Part shown: in pieces, positions 27,130 through 36,500 of the stretch
How the letters are laid out: each line of letters starts with the position of its first letter
Position numbering within the stretch: position 1 is the first letter of the stretch
Assembly: GCA_943788725.1 (NCBI GenBank)
Contig: CALSRJ010000002.1
Span: 124,001-188,000, forward strand
Direction of reading: 5' to 3'
Origin: an uncultured Flavobacteriales bacterium
GTDB taxonomy: Bacteria > Bacteroidota > Bacteroidia > Flavobacteriales_G > Salibacteraceae
DNA length: 64,000 nt
Translations under genes and position numbers: made by a program
Notes under the pieces: generated by a model
Databases searched by the model: none
Told to the model about the DNA's origin: nothing
Seen by the model: only the letters and a program-made list of their open reading frames with translations

Positions 27130-28479
27130 ATGCTGAATATTTCAAAAAATAGCGTTTCTCACCTGCTCGACCTGACCAAAACGGGAAGTGAGAAGTCCAT
27201 TTATCATTCGGCCATGCCGAGAAAAATGATGCGTTGGCTGATCGGATTAATGGTCATCTTCATCATCTTCCTATTTCTCCCCTGGACGCAGAATATCCAA
27301 GCTGATGGTTACGTAACCAACCTGCGTCCTGAACAACGTCCACAGGTGGTCAATTCAGTCATCGCGGGAAAGATTGAAAAATGGTATGTACAAGAAGGGC
27401 AATTCGTCAGTAAAGGCGATACCATTTTGTTCATTTCTGAGGTGAAGGATGAATACTTTGATCCAAACTTACTCGTGCGAACGAAGGAGCGGTTGATTGC
27501 CCAAGAAGGAGGAATCCAAGCCTACATTAAAAAAGTGGACGCGCTGGATCAGCAGGTTGCAGCCTTGAAGCAAACCCAAAACCTTAAAATTCAGCAAGCA
27601 AAGAATAAGCTTCGTCAAGGCGAATTGAAGGTAAAAAGCGATAGCCTAGACCTGCAAGCAGCAACATCGAACATTGAAATCGCCGAGAAGCAGTATAAGC
27701 GCTTTGAAGGATTGTACGAGCAGGGATTGAAGTCCTTAACCGAAGTAGAAAATTACCGGCAATCCTACCGAGAAGCAGAAGCTAAATTTGTTTCCGCCGA
27801 GAATAAGCTCTTGACTTCGCGCAATGAATTGTTGAATGCGAAAATCGAATTGACCTCGGTCCTTTCCGATTACAACGACAAGATCGCAAAGAGTGAAAGC
27901 GACAAGTTCACCGCGCTCAGTGACATGCTCGACGCAGAAGGAAAGCTCGCGAAAACGCTGAACGAAGTTTCCAACTACACCATTCGATCTTCCATGTACT
28001 TCATTACCGCTCCACAAGACGGTTATATTACCAAAGCCTTGCAAAGCGGATTGGGAGAAACCATCAAGGAAGGGGATGCCATTGTAAGCATCGTTCCGAA
28101 TGTTTCGGAACTAGCAGTCGAAATGTATGTGCGTCCTATTGACCTTCCGCTTATCAGTAAGGGAAGTGAGGTGCGGTTTATATTTGACGGGTGGCCATCC
28201 CTCGTCTTCTCCGGTTGGCCAAATAACTCCGTGGGAACCTACAGCGGAAAGGTAATGGCCATTGACAACGTGACCAGTGACAATGGGAAATACAGAATCC
28301 TAGTGGCGCCTAATGTGGAAGCTCCAGCCTGGCCAAAGGAATTGAGAATGGGGTCAGGAGCCCAAGCGATAGCCCTGCTGCGAGACGTTCCGATATGGTA
28401 TGAAATCTGGCGACAGATGAACGGTTTCCCACCCGAATTCTACGACGGTAAAAACGGAAATACCGAGCAAGAGAAATGA
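27130..28479 (+). CDS. HlyD-family periplasmic adaptor protein
   Basis: A 449-residue membrane fusion protein. One transmembrane helix lies at about residues 34-52 (MRWLIGLMVIFIIFLFL). It is followed by a lipoyl-type beta domain split in two (GKIEKWYVQEGQFVSKGDTI near 85-105 and APQDGYITKAL near 295-305), a long alpha-helical hairpin rich in Lys, Glu and Gln (about 130-280), and a C-terminal beta-barrel region. It would bridge the ABC transporter and the TolC protein across the periplasm. It starts four bases after the ABC gene and overlaps the TolC gene by four bases (ATGA). The exported substrate is unknown. Confidence 0.92.
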   Translation: MLNISKNSVSHLLDLTKTGSEKSIYHSAMPRKMMRWLIGLMVIFIIFLFLPWTQNIQADGYVTNLRPEQRPQVVNSVIAGKIEKWYVQEGQFVSKGDTILFISEVKDEYFDPNLLVRTKERLIAQEGGIQAYIKKVDALDQQVAALKQTQNLKIQQAKNKLRQGELKVKSDSLDLQAATSNIEIAEKQYKRFEGLYEQGLKSLTEVENYRQSYREAEAKFVSAENKLLTSRNELLNAKIELTSVLSDYNDKIAKSESDKFTALSDMLDAEGKLAKTLNEVSNYTIRSSMYFITAPQDGYITKALQSGLGETIKEGDAIVSIVPNVSELAVEMYVRPIDLPLISKGSEVRFIFDGWPSLVFSGWPNNSVGTYSGKVMAIDNVTSDNGKYRILVAPNVEAPAWPKELRMGSGAQAIALLRDVPIWYEIWRQMNGFPPEFYDGKNGNTEQEK

Positions 28480-29897
28480 CGGTTCAGCGGCAGATACTGA
28501 TCTTCATTTTCGCACTGTCTGGCCCCTCGCTTTTAGCGCAAACCTTTAGCTATGCTGATTTTTTGAACCAGCTCGTAGGGTTTCATCCTATCATGCAGCA
28601 AGCGGGCTTGCAGGTTGACATAGCAGATGCAAATCTCAGGCTACAACAAGCGGTAATGGACCCCTATGTTGAAGCGAGCTACGGCGACAAAGCCTATGAC
28701 GATAGGGAGTATTACACAAAATCTTCCCTGAAGATGGCGCTACCCACGGCACTCGGCGTCGAATTTTTCGCAGGGTATACAGAGAACATCGGTCCACAGG
28801 TGGACCCTGAAATATTGACTTCCTCTTCTGGACAGTATCAAGCCGGCGTTAGCCTTCCGCTTGGGCCTGACTTGCTTTTTAATGAGCGACGTTTGGCCAT
28901 CCGTAAGGCGGGACTTATGATGGAGATGGCCGATGCTGAACGGAGGATGATGGTCAACGACCTGTTTTTCAGGGCAAGCCTAGCCTATTTGAACTGGTCA
29001 CTTGCCAATCAAACGATGGCCGTTCAAGAAGACGCGTTGACCCTTGCCCAGGAACAGTTTCAGTTTGTAAAGGGAGTATACACAGGTGGAGACAGGCCTG
29101 CCATCGATACGGTAGAAGCCTTTTTGCAAGTTCAAACCCGCCGCTTTCAGCTGTTAGAAACTCGTCGTGCCTTGAACAGCGCAAGCATTATCCTTTCCAA
29201 CTTCCTTTGGGAACAGGAAGGCAGGCCCGTTCGACTTGCAGACAGAATGCTTCCGCAGTCGATGGAAGAATTCACACCCTTCATGCAGCAAGTGCAAGAC
29301 AGCTTCATGCTGTGGCAAGATGAAATAACCCAGGAGCACCCAACGCTCTTGATCAATCGACTTGCAATTCAGTCGTTGAAGTTAGAACGACAGACCGCTC
29401 TCAGTGGTGCCATTCCACAAATTGATTTGAAATACGTGGCGCTGACTCCCGGCGTGAGCAACCGCGATATCCAGGCATTAGGCATCAACGATCGCATGTT
29501 TGGCGTTGGATTGAAGTATCCGCTACTCATCCGAAAACAACGTTCTAAACTTAGCCTGATTGACCTCAAGCGCAATGAAAAAGAGCTTGACCTTAAGGTG
29601 AAATCACTCAGCCTCTCCACCAAGTTGGATCAGCACATCATAGAATACGGTATCAATGCGCAGCAAGCGGAGCTTTACCGCGAGATGGTCGAAAATTTCG
29701 AACGCTTATTGCAAGCAGAACGCACTAAGTTTTCGCTCGGTGAAAGCAGCGTTTTTCTGTTAAATGCACGAGAAAACAAACTTTTTGACGCCCAAAGCAA
29801 GCAACTGGAAACCCAAGCCAAGCAGATCGGATCCATCTTCAAAGTGATCCAGACGTCCAACAAGGAGGACATTTACTTGGAAGCTATCGGCGAATAA
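28476..29897 (+). CDS. TolC-family outer membrane efflux protein
   Basis: A 473-residue protein with a signal peptide (about residues 1-22, SGPSLLAQ) and the two long helical repeats of TolC-like channels. Recognisable pieces are FLNQLVGFHPIMQQAGLQVD at the start, FRASLAYLNWSLANQTMAVQ and TEVENYR-like helices in the middle, and FSLGESSVFLLNAREN near the C-terminus, the usual position of the second helical hairpin. It would form the outer membrane channel of the export system encoded by the two preceding genes. The gene overlaps hlyD by four bases and its stop overlaps a downstream ATG by one base. Confidence 0.9.
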   Translation: MTVQRQILIFIFALSGPSLLAQTFSYADFLNQLVGFHPIMQQAGLQVDIADANLRLQQAVMDPYVEASYGDKAYDDREYYTKSSLKMALPTALGVEFFAGYTENIGPQVDPEILTSSSGQYQAGVSLPLGPDLLFNERRLAIRKAGLMMEMADAERRMMVNDLFFRASLAYLNWSLANQTMAVQEDALTLAQEQFQFVKGVYTGGDRPAIDTVEAFLQVQTRRFQLLETRRALNSASIILSNFLWEQEGRPVRLADRMLPQSMEEFTPFMQQVQDSFMLWQDEITQEHPTLLINRLAIQSLKLERQTALSGAIPQIDLKYVALTPGVSNRDIQALGINDRMFGVGLKYPLLIRKQRSKLSLIDLKRNEKELDLKVKSLSLSTKLDQHIIEYGINAQQAELYREMVENFERLLQAERTKFSLGESSVFLLNARENKLFDAQSKQLETQAKQIGSIFKVIQTSNKEDIYLEAIGE

Positions 29898-29944
29898 TGC
29901 GCTATGTGCACTCCGGGTTTTATTTTCGACCCCTAAATGCACCT

Positions 29945-30958
29945 ATGCGTATGCTCACCTCAACCAGATTTTTCTTCGTTGCTCTGATTACACTGCTCAT
30001 GGTTTCTTGCAAGGAAACCCCTAGCGGAACTTACAGGAATGACAACATAGATCGGGATGTATTGTCAGAAATACGCGCTTTGGATGCAGAAGTCCACAAG
30101 CATCTGTCTAATGGAGATGCAGAAGCGCTCAAGCGCATGATGTCTGATGACTTGAAGGCCTCACTTGACGATGGAATTGAAGCGTTCATGGAGCGAACAC
30201 AGCGCACAATCGGTGATGGAGCTTTGGTCACCTTAGATCAATACCACCGCATCAGCAGCACTCAAAATGAAACCGTTGCGCTTATTTCAGGAACGGAAAA
30301 AGACGATGATTACATTCTGCAATACCAAGCCATCAATGATCAGTCCTTCGTTTCCGTGCTTTCTCCGAAAAGGGAGGGTGACGCGTACCTCTTGACTACG
30401 TTTTATGGCTTGTTTGACGAGGGTTGGAAATTGAACATCATTCAATACGACCGCTACACGATCAGCGGGTTCTCGGCTGTTCAGCTCTTTCGTGACGCAG
30501 AAGAAGAATACGAACACGGCCACGTAGTGAATGCCTTCAACCGAATGATTCTTTCGCAGTCATGCTCTCAACCCGCCGGTGAATTCTGGACTTTCCGGAT
30601 CCAAAGCGACATGGATGCCTTCAACCAGAAACTGATGGAGGAAGCCAAAGAAGCGTATCCCATGCCCGTGGCAATTAATGACCTTCCTACAGAGCCCACC
30701 ATCTTTCAAATCACCCCCCAGCGGGTAGATGACCAAATCTGCGCGATGATCAAGTACGTAACGCAGATCAACATCAAGGACACCCTAGCCTTAGCTGCTG
30801 AAAACAAGGCGCTGCATCAGTTGTGCTTAAAGAAATATCCAGGCGTCGATGAAGACGTTCCATTCTTGTTCTACAGGGCCTTTAATGAAATGCCCCAGCA
30901 AGATATTTCTACCCCCTACTTCGGTTTTGTGCGGCCATTGGATGAACGAATGCTATGA
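29945..30958 (+). CDS. Lipoprotein of unknown function in the export operon
   Basis: A 337-residue protein with a lipoprotein signal peptide (MRMLTSTRFFFVALITLLMVSC, lipobox LMVSC). The N-terminal part after the Cys is helical and charged, and the whole resembles no family I can name. The ATG at 29945 gives the clean lipoprotein start; an in-frame ATG at 29897 overlapping the tolC stop would add 16 residues without a purpose. The gene overlaps the following cupin gene by four bases (ATGA). The context links it to the ABC/HlyD/TolC system, perhaps as an accessory or a sensor, but this is inference. Confidence 0.72.
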   Translation: MRMLTSTRFFFVALITLLMVSCKETPSGTYRNDNIDRDVLSEIRALDAEVHKHLSNGDAEALKRMMSDDLKASLDDGIEAFMERTQRTIGDGALVTLDQYHRISSTQNETVALISGTEKDDDYILQYQAINDQSFVSVLSPKREGDAYLLTTFYGLFDEGWKLNIIQYDRYTISGFSAVQLFRDAEEEYEHGHVVNAFNRMILSQSCSQPAGEFWTFRIQSDMDAFNQKLMEEAKEAYPMPVAINDLPTEPTIFQITPQRVDDQICAMIKYVTQINIKDTLALAAENKALHQLCLKKYPGVDEDVPFLFYRAFNEMPQQDISTPYFGFVRPLDERML

Positions 30959-31314
30959 AACCCGTCAACCTAACTGAGAAACTGAAACTGTTCAGCGATC
31001 ACTGGAACCCAAGGATTGTGGGTGCCTTGAATGGTCAACACGTCAAATTAGCGAAGCTCAAAGGTGAATTCGTATGGCACAGTCATGCCGAAGAAGATGA
31101 ACTATTCTTGGTCGTTTCTGGCGCATTGAAAATGGAATTCAGGGACCGGACGGAAGTAATAAAAACTGGAGAATTCATCATCGTTCCAGCGGGAGTGGAA
31201 CATCGACCTGTCGCCGAAAGCGAAGTGGAAGTGCTGCTCTTCGAGCCTGATACTACGGTGAATACTGGAGAATCAGATGACCCGAGAAAACGGGAAGACC
31301 TCGACTGGATCTAA
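30955..31314 (+). CDS. Cupin-domain protein
   Basis: A 119-residue single-domain cupin. The first motif is HSHAEEDELFLVVSG (H-x-H-x4-E, the metal ligands), and the second is VPAGVEHRPVAE, supplying another His. A metal-binding beta-barrel of this kind may be an enzyme, a sensor or a sugar isomerase; the sequence does not tell. It overlaps the lipoprotein gene by four bases and is the last gene of the export operon. It ends one base before the stop codon of the convergent Wzi-like gene. Confidence 0.87.
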   Translation: MKPVNLTEKLKLFSDHWNPRIVGALNGQHVKLAKLKGEFVWHSHAEEDELFLVVSGALKMEFRDRTEVIKTGEFIIVPAGVEHRPVAESEVEVLLFEPDTTVNTGESDDPRKREDLDWI

Positions 31315-31315
31315 A

Positions 31316-32893
31316 TCACAAGTTCCTGTAGTTGTTCCAGAGCGCTGTGCGAATGCCCAAACCAAAGTAGATCATATCACGCGTCTTCACAGCGGTACGC
31401 TCCACTCGATAATGGACCACTGCCTCCGCTCTCAAATTCCAACTTTCGATGATGGTATACCCTGCCACCAAGCGAAGGTTCCCGACATCCACCCGTCTTC
31501 CTTGGGTGAGAAAATTTCCATGCTCGCGATTGATTTCATCGTGTTCACGATTCGAGATCAAAGGATCTTCGCCCATGAAGGCGATTTGGTTTGAATAGCC
31601 TTTTCTGGCGTATGTTGAGAACAGTGCAAAACGCCATGGTCCGGGTTGCCAGGTGGTAACCTGCACCCATTCAATAAAATTGGACCCAAGCGGATGGGCC
31701 AACGATTGATTCATGTGCACATAGCTCTGCCGTGGATTGCTGTGACCGTAGGTAAATGGACGGACGATATTGACTTCTGCCAATACGGAAAGATCCTTCC
31801 AGCCTAGCGGCTCGATGTATTTCACGCCCAGCTGGTAGGATTGCTTATTGGCCCAGTATCCCGTCAAGGTAGTGCTGTCTCCCGTGATCACCTTTCGCAT
31901 GGATGATGACCATTCACCAAACAGAAATTCGTCCAGAAGGAATTGACCGTAAAGGGTCACCCCTTTAGCAGGACGAATCGTAGAACTAAAACCGAGTAGG
32001 CTGTTATCGCTAGAACCCATGCCATACTCTACGGGACGGAAGAAAATCGCTGGATTCAGATAATTGAAATCAAAGCCCCGCTTCATGACCGAATCTTCAG
32101 ATTCCCAAACAATGCTTTCAAACGCACCCACGCTCCACCATTTTGTGAGGTTCAAACTCAAATAGTGCATGGTGGCGTACTTGTCGGTCAGGGGATGCAT
32201 CCGATCAGGATAGTCGTGTGACTGTCGCATCTGTGCGTACAACACCATGTATTTGACCTTCCACACGTGCATGTCGGCGCGCAAGAAGTTGTAGTTAGAA
32301 GCAAAGTCACTCAGGAAGACCGAGCGGTATCCCTCGCCGATGAAGTTTTTGCCTCTTCCTGCGAAGAACTCAAATTGCTTAGACGCCTTGAAAGCAGCCA
32401 AAATCGTGAGCTGGTTAAAATCGCTTGAGCGGCGGACGTAGCCAAAGCCAGGCATTACCCCGAGGCTATCTATTATCTTCCCATAGTAACTCGCAGGGGT
32501 TTCGTAACCTATCATACCTTCTACGTTCAAGTAGAAACGATTTTTAATCCCCATTCCAACCGCCAATCCACCAATACTGCGTATTCCTTGGTTGAAAGTA
32601 GACCCTCCTTGGTTGAAGCCATTGACGCCAATACGAGGCGCCACCCGGATGTACGTTTTTTCTTGTCGTTTGAATGCTGTGCGCACAAAATCAAGATTGC
32701 TATCCGGTGCTTCCGTGTAGTGTTGAATGGTCCAAAAGCTATACGGTTTGATTTCTGGGTGCGCCTCCTCCGCATGTTCTTTGAGGAGTAATTCAGCCTT
32801 CTGTGAGACGAAGTGCTCGAGCGGAAGTACTCCATCTTGTCCGAACCCATTCAACGAAAGGCCGATGATCACTATGAGCCATCCTAATCTCAC
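31316..32893 (-). CDS. Capsule assembly Wzi family protein (second copy)
   Basis: A 525-residue outer membrane beta-barrel protein with a signal peptide (about residues 1-19, SLNGFGQ). It carries the Wzi-like middle section (FFAGRGKNFIGEGYRSVFLSD, SHDYPDRMHPLTDKY), and resembles the 520-residue protein at 33984. Wzi in E. coli binds capsule at the cell surface; related proteins in Flavobacterium include RemB of gliding. The start is GTG at 32893, overlapping the end of the WecA-like gene (GTGA). It is the last gene of the polysaccharide operon and runs into the convergent cupin gene. Confidence 0.83.
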   Translation of the reverse strand: MRLGWLIVIIGLSLNGFGQDGVLPLEHFVSQKAELLLKEHAEEAHPEIKPYSFWTIQHYTEAPDSNLDFVRTAFKRQEKTYIRVAPRIGVNGFNQGGSTFNQGIRSIGGLAVGMGIKNRFYLNVEGMIGYETPASYYGKIIDSLGVMPGFGYVRRSSDFNQLTILAAFKASKQFEFFAGRGKNFIGEGYRSVFLSDFASNYNFLRADMHVWKVKYMVLYAQMRQSHDYPDRMHPLTDKYATMHYLSLNLTKWWSVGAFESIVWESEDSVMKRGFDFNYLNPAIFFRPVEYGMGSSDNSLLGFSSTIRPAKGVTLYGQFLLDEFLFGEWSSSMRKVITGDSTTLTGYWANKQSYQLGVKYIEPLGWKDLSVLAEVNIVRPFTYGHSNPRQSYVHMNQSLAHPLGSNFIEWVQVTTWQPGPWRFALFSTYARKGYSNQIAFMGEDPLISNREHDEINREHGNFLTQGRRVDVGNLRLVAGYTIIESWNLRAEAVVHYRVERTAVKTRDMIYFGLGIRTALWNNYRNL

Positions 32894-33981
32894 GCTTTAG
32901 ACAGTTCTCTTTTACGCTTTAGCATGAGGATCAACCCAGGAATCTGAGACACGACAATGGCTACCGCCGCAGTGACGATCATCGCCATGCTCGGGTCTTG
33001 TTGGATACTTGTGGAAAGTAAGATGATGAAAATAGACGTGGCGTAAATCAGCAGGACCATTCTTCTATGGCCAAAGCCAAGGTCGAGCAGGCGGTGATGA
33101 ATGTGGTTTCGATCTGCGGCGAACGGCGAAATCCCTCGCACTGTTCGGTAAATAAAAATGCGCAGGGTATCGGTCAAGGGATACACCAAGGCCGCCATGG
33201 CAAATACTGGCTTGGAAATACCGAGCAGATCATTCGGTAACCGCTCTACCGGAAACTCGATCAGCTTGATGGCTAGGATGGAAAGGATTAGCCCAATGGT
33301 GAGTGAACCGCTATCTCCCATGAATATCTTGGCCGGTGAAAAGTTGAATACCAAGAACCCAATCAAACTTCCTGCAAGGGCAAAGGCCAGTACGGCGTGT
33401 TCGTTGGCGCCTGCAAAATAGAACCAAGTGCCCATGGCTATGGCAGCAATCAGTCCTACTCCACCCGCCAAGCCATCAATACCGTCGATCAAGTTGATTG
33501 CGTTTACAATCACCGTATAGGTAAGGATCGAAAGGAAAATACTCCCCCATTCAGGAAGCTCCTCAATGCCGAAGATGCCATACATACTGGTGATACGGAT
33601 ATCTCCCATGATGACCAAAATGAAAGCAACGATCAGGTGACCGATCAACTTCTTAACGGGGGCTGTTCCGATGATATCGTCTTTGATGCCGATGAAGAAC
33701 AACAAAATCATGGTAGCGCCGATGTATTGAAAATCCTTCAATGCACGCCCCAATTGTCCGACGTCCAGCATCTCTTCGAAGGGGTACCACATCAAGTACG
33801 AAAAGAGGGTGCCAGCAAAAATGATGATGCCACCAATGGTAGGTATCCGGCGGAAATGCAGCTTCCGCTCTTCGCCTGGCTCATCTACCAGTCGTTTGAG
33901 ATAGGCCACCTTGATCAGCGCTGGGGTAGATAGCACCGATACGATCAAAGCAGTAACGAATGTGAGTACAATGCTAAGCAT
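32890..33981 (-). CDS. WecA/MraY-family undecaprenyl-phosphate sugar-1-phosphate transferase
   Basis: A 363-residue inner membrane protein with about ten transmembrane segments. The family signatures are present: FFIGIKDDIIG with the paired Asp, NLIDGIDGLAGG, and FMGDSGSLTIG, plus the histidine-rich DRNHIHHRLLDLG of WecA-type enzymes. Such enzymes transfer a sugar-1-phosphate (usually N-acetylglucosamine-1-phosphate) from UDP to undecaprenyl phosphate and start synthesis of a surface polysaccharide. It is not MraY itself, to judge from the HIHHR loop and from the genes around it. It lies between the two Wzi-like genes, two bases after the first and overlapping the second by four. Confidence 0.93.
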   Translation of the reverse strand: MLSIVLTFVTALIVSVLSTPALIKVAYLKRLVDEPGEERKLHFRRIPTIGGIIIFAGTLFSYLMWYPFEEMLDVGQLGRALKDFQYIGATMILLFFIGIKDDIIGTAPVKKLIGHLIVAFILVIMGDIRITSMYGIFGIEELPEWGSIFLSILTYTVIVNAINLIDGIDGLAGGVGLIAAIAMGTWFYFAGANEHAVLAFALAGSLIGFLVFNFSPAKIFMGDSGSLTIGLILSILAIKLIEFPVERLPNDLLGISKPVFAMAALVYPLTDTLRIFIYRTVRGISPFAADRNHIHHRLLDLGFGHRRMVLLIYATSIFIILLSTSIQQDPSMAMIVTAAVAIVVSQIPGLILMLKRKRELSKA

Positions 33982-33983
33982 GG

Positions 33984-35546
33984 TTAGTAATCTCTATAGC
34001 GGTTTATAAGGTTGGTTCTAAACGCGATATACGTGTACGTATCGATCATGGATCGCACGCTATCGCGCTCTGTTCTGTTGATGTTGCCCAAAACGATCTG
34101 AGCATTACTCTTCGGATTGATTTGGTATCCCAGCTCAAAATTGAAGTAGTCCTGCGAATGGACGATCATCAAAGGCGTTTTTACGACGTAGTGGTAGCTT
34201 CCACGTATGAAAACATCCCTGAATCGATATGCTACGCGGGCGAGTACCTCATCGTTGGAGACCAAGATAGGGTGTGCTAGCGATTGATCATTGTGCTGGT
34301 AGTAATCCAAGGCGTTGGTTCCGCTTTGAAACGGTTCTCCTATGATCGTTCCTTGCGCATCGCCCTCCCCTGTAAAGTAGGCGCCAACCCCTGTGTGGTT
34401 ATATTCTAATATCCACTCAAATCCTTCAGGGAGACCTGAAAACCTAGCACCCAATTGAGCAACTGTTCCACGCGTTTTGGTATTGACAGCCCATTGGCCA
34501 TATACGTTCAACCATTGCAATGGGCGCACATGTCCGTTGAGTCCGATCATGTGATTACGGATTCCATACCCGGTGTAAATACCACCATACGGCAGGTAGT
34601 ATTCAATGCTCGGCGGGTGATTATTCGCCCTCCAAGTCCAAGTAGTTCCATCGAAAACGCCTAGGCCCAACCAATGTTTCGGCTGGAAGTGTAAGTAGGA
34701 AAACCTTCCGCCCATTCTCCTGAATAAGGCCTCTTTGTTGTTGTAGTTCGGTGCGATTCGCTCCAATGACTGCAGAACCGCCCAAGTTGTGGTATAGGTC
34801 AATTTATCCTCTAAGAAACTCAGATGAAGTCGCAAGAAAGGATAGGGTGCTGAAGCATCCGACAGCAACATCGATCGGTAACCATATCCGAGGAACTGTT
34901 TATCCTGACCCAGTTGAACGAAGGACCGACCTTTCAAGACAACTCCTACGTATCCAGTGCCCAGCGTGTAGTCGTAATCGTAGCTATCAGAAGTGTTGAA
35001 GGGCTTCCACCTCCCGAAACCTGGCACACTGCCCCGCTCAGGATCCGCGGTATTGTCGAACCCGCCACGTTTAGAAACGATGCTGTCTATGTAATTGGGG
35101 AAGATCGACTGGTTTTCGTAAAAGCTGGACCCGAAGAAGACGCGCGAGCCAACGGTACCTGTAAGTTGTAATCCACGGGTGTTGGTGTACATGCGTCGCC
35201 CTTCATCGTCGGATTGATAGGATGCCTCTAGGTTCCACCCAGCGTCTAGAAAAAGCGTGAAATCATCTTCCCTTACCTCCAGCAGGTGTTCATTGCGCAG
35301 CTTGCGCATGACCCAGGAGCTGTGCTCCTTTCTCGACCATTCTTCTGTTTCGGCATCGTATACGGCTTCCATTGTGGACTGCTCCATCAAGAAAGGCCAA
35401 AAAGCCGTTTGACGTACCGCCTTTTCACCTGCAAGATGGTCGCGCACCATACCGGTGTGCTCAGGATTCAAAGGAGATAGTACCAATTGTGCGTTTGCCC
35501 CAGAATACAGGAAAGTGAAGAAAAGAATGGGGAGAAGCTTTCGCAT
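33984..35546 (-). CDS. Capsule assembly Wzi family protein (first copy)
   Basis: A 520-residue predicted outer membrane beta-barrel with a signal peptide (ending GANAQ). It shares the Wzi-like landmarks of its neighbour, with FVQLGQDKQFLGYGYRSMLLSD and HNDQSLAHPI, and ends in RTNLINRYRDY. The family binds or organises capsule at the outer membrane. The presence of two divergent copies around the WecA-like gene suggests two steps or two partners in the same assembly system, but this is inference. It starts nine bases after the fucose synthase gene on the same strand. Confidence 0.83.
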   Translation of the reverse strand: MRKLLPILFFTFLYSGANAQLVLSPLNPEHTGMVRDHLAGEKAVRQTAFWPFLMEQSTMEAVYDAETEEWSRKEHSSWVMRKLRNEHLLEVREDDFTLFLDAGWNLEASYQSDDEGRRMYTNTRGLQLTGTVGSRVFFGSSFYENQSIFPNYIDSIVSKRGGFDNTADPERGSVPGFGRWKPFNTSDSYDYDYTLGTGYVGVVLKGRSFVQLGQDKQFLGYGYRSMLLSDASAPYPFLRLHLSFLEDKLTYTTTWAVLQSLERIAPNYNNKEALFRRMGGRFSYLHFQPKHWLGLGVFDGTTWTWRANNHPPSIEYYLPYGGIYTGYGIRNHMIGLNGHVRPLQWLNVYGQWAVNTKTRGTVAQLGARFSGLPEGFEWILEYNHTGVGAYFTGEGDAQGTIIGEPFQSGTNALDYYQHNDQSLAHPILVSNDEVLARVAYRFRDVFIRGSYHYVVKTPLMIVHSQDYFNFELGYQINPKSNAQIVLGNINRTERDSVRSMIDTYTYIAFRTNLINRYRDY

Positions 35547-35555
35547 TGCGCGAAG

Positions 35556-36500
35556 TTACGCCGAAACCGTGAACAGTTCTGAGTCCTTCACGCCCTCGTA
35601 CACCGCCTTCACACCTTCTTCCAGGTCGATGCTGTGCTTCCATCCGAGGCGATGGAGTTTGCCTACATCCATCAACTTTCGTGGCGTGCCGTCTGGTTTT
35701 GTGGTATCAAAGACCAATTTGCCGGTAAAACCGGTAACGCGTGCTACGATTTCAGCGAGTTCCTTTATCGAAACATCCGTTCCTGTTCCGACATTCACAA
35801 ATCCCTTGTCGTCGTAGTTCAACATCAGGTACATACAGGCATCTGCGAGGTCATCCACATGAAGAAACTCACGTTTCGGTGACCCCGTCCCCCAGATCTC
35901 AACCGCTTGTTTTCCTTCTTGAACCGCCGCATGGAACTTGCGAAGTAAGGCAGGTAGTACGTGTGAATTTTGGAGGTCATAATTGTCGTTCGGGCCATAC
36001 AGGTTGGTAGGCATGGCCGAAATGAAATTGCAGCCGTACTGATCCCGAAATGCCTCGCTCAGCTTGATACCGGCGATCTTGGCAATGGCGTACGGCTCAT
36101 TGGTCGGCTCCAGGTATCCTTCCAGCAAGTATTCCTCCTTGAGCGGTTGAGGCGCCAACTTGGGGTAGATGCAACTCGAACCCAGGAAGAGCATTTTCTT
36201 CACATTAAAATCATGGGAGGCCTTGATGACGTTGGCTTCAATCATCAAGTTATCATAGATAAAATCAGCGCGATAGGTATTGTTGGCCACGATGCCACCC
36301 ACCTTCGCAGCCGACATAAACACGTACTCCGGTTGCTCTGCAGCAAAAAAAGACTGAACGGCTTCTTGGTTTCTCAAATCGATTTCGGCCGAGGTTCTGG
36401 TGACAATGTTGTGGTAACCATCGGCCTGCAGTCTTCTCACGATTGCCGAACCCACCATGCCGCGGTGACCCGCCACGTAAATCTTACTCTCTTTTTGCAT
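35556..36500 (-). CDS. fcl: GDP-L-fucose synthase
   Basis: A 314-residue NADPH-dependent epimerase-reductase that turns GDP-4-keto-6-deoxymannose into GDP-L-fucose. The N-terminal nucleotide-binding motif is GHRGMVG (residues 11-17), the catalytic Tyr and Lys are in PYAIAKIAG, and other family signatures are [24 protein letters not shown] and [26 protein letters not shown]-like sequence near the middle. Length is normal. Its ATG overlaps the gmd stop codon by one base, so both are translated together in the same pathway. Confidence 0.97.
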   Translation of the reverse strand: [314 protein letters not shown]

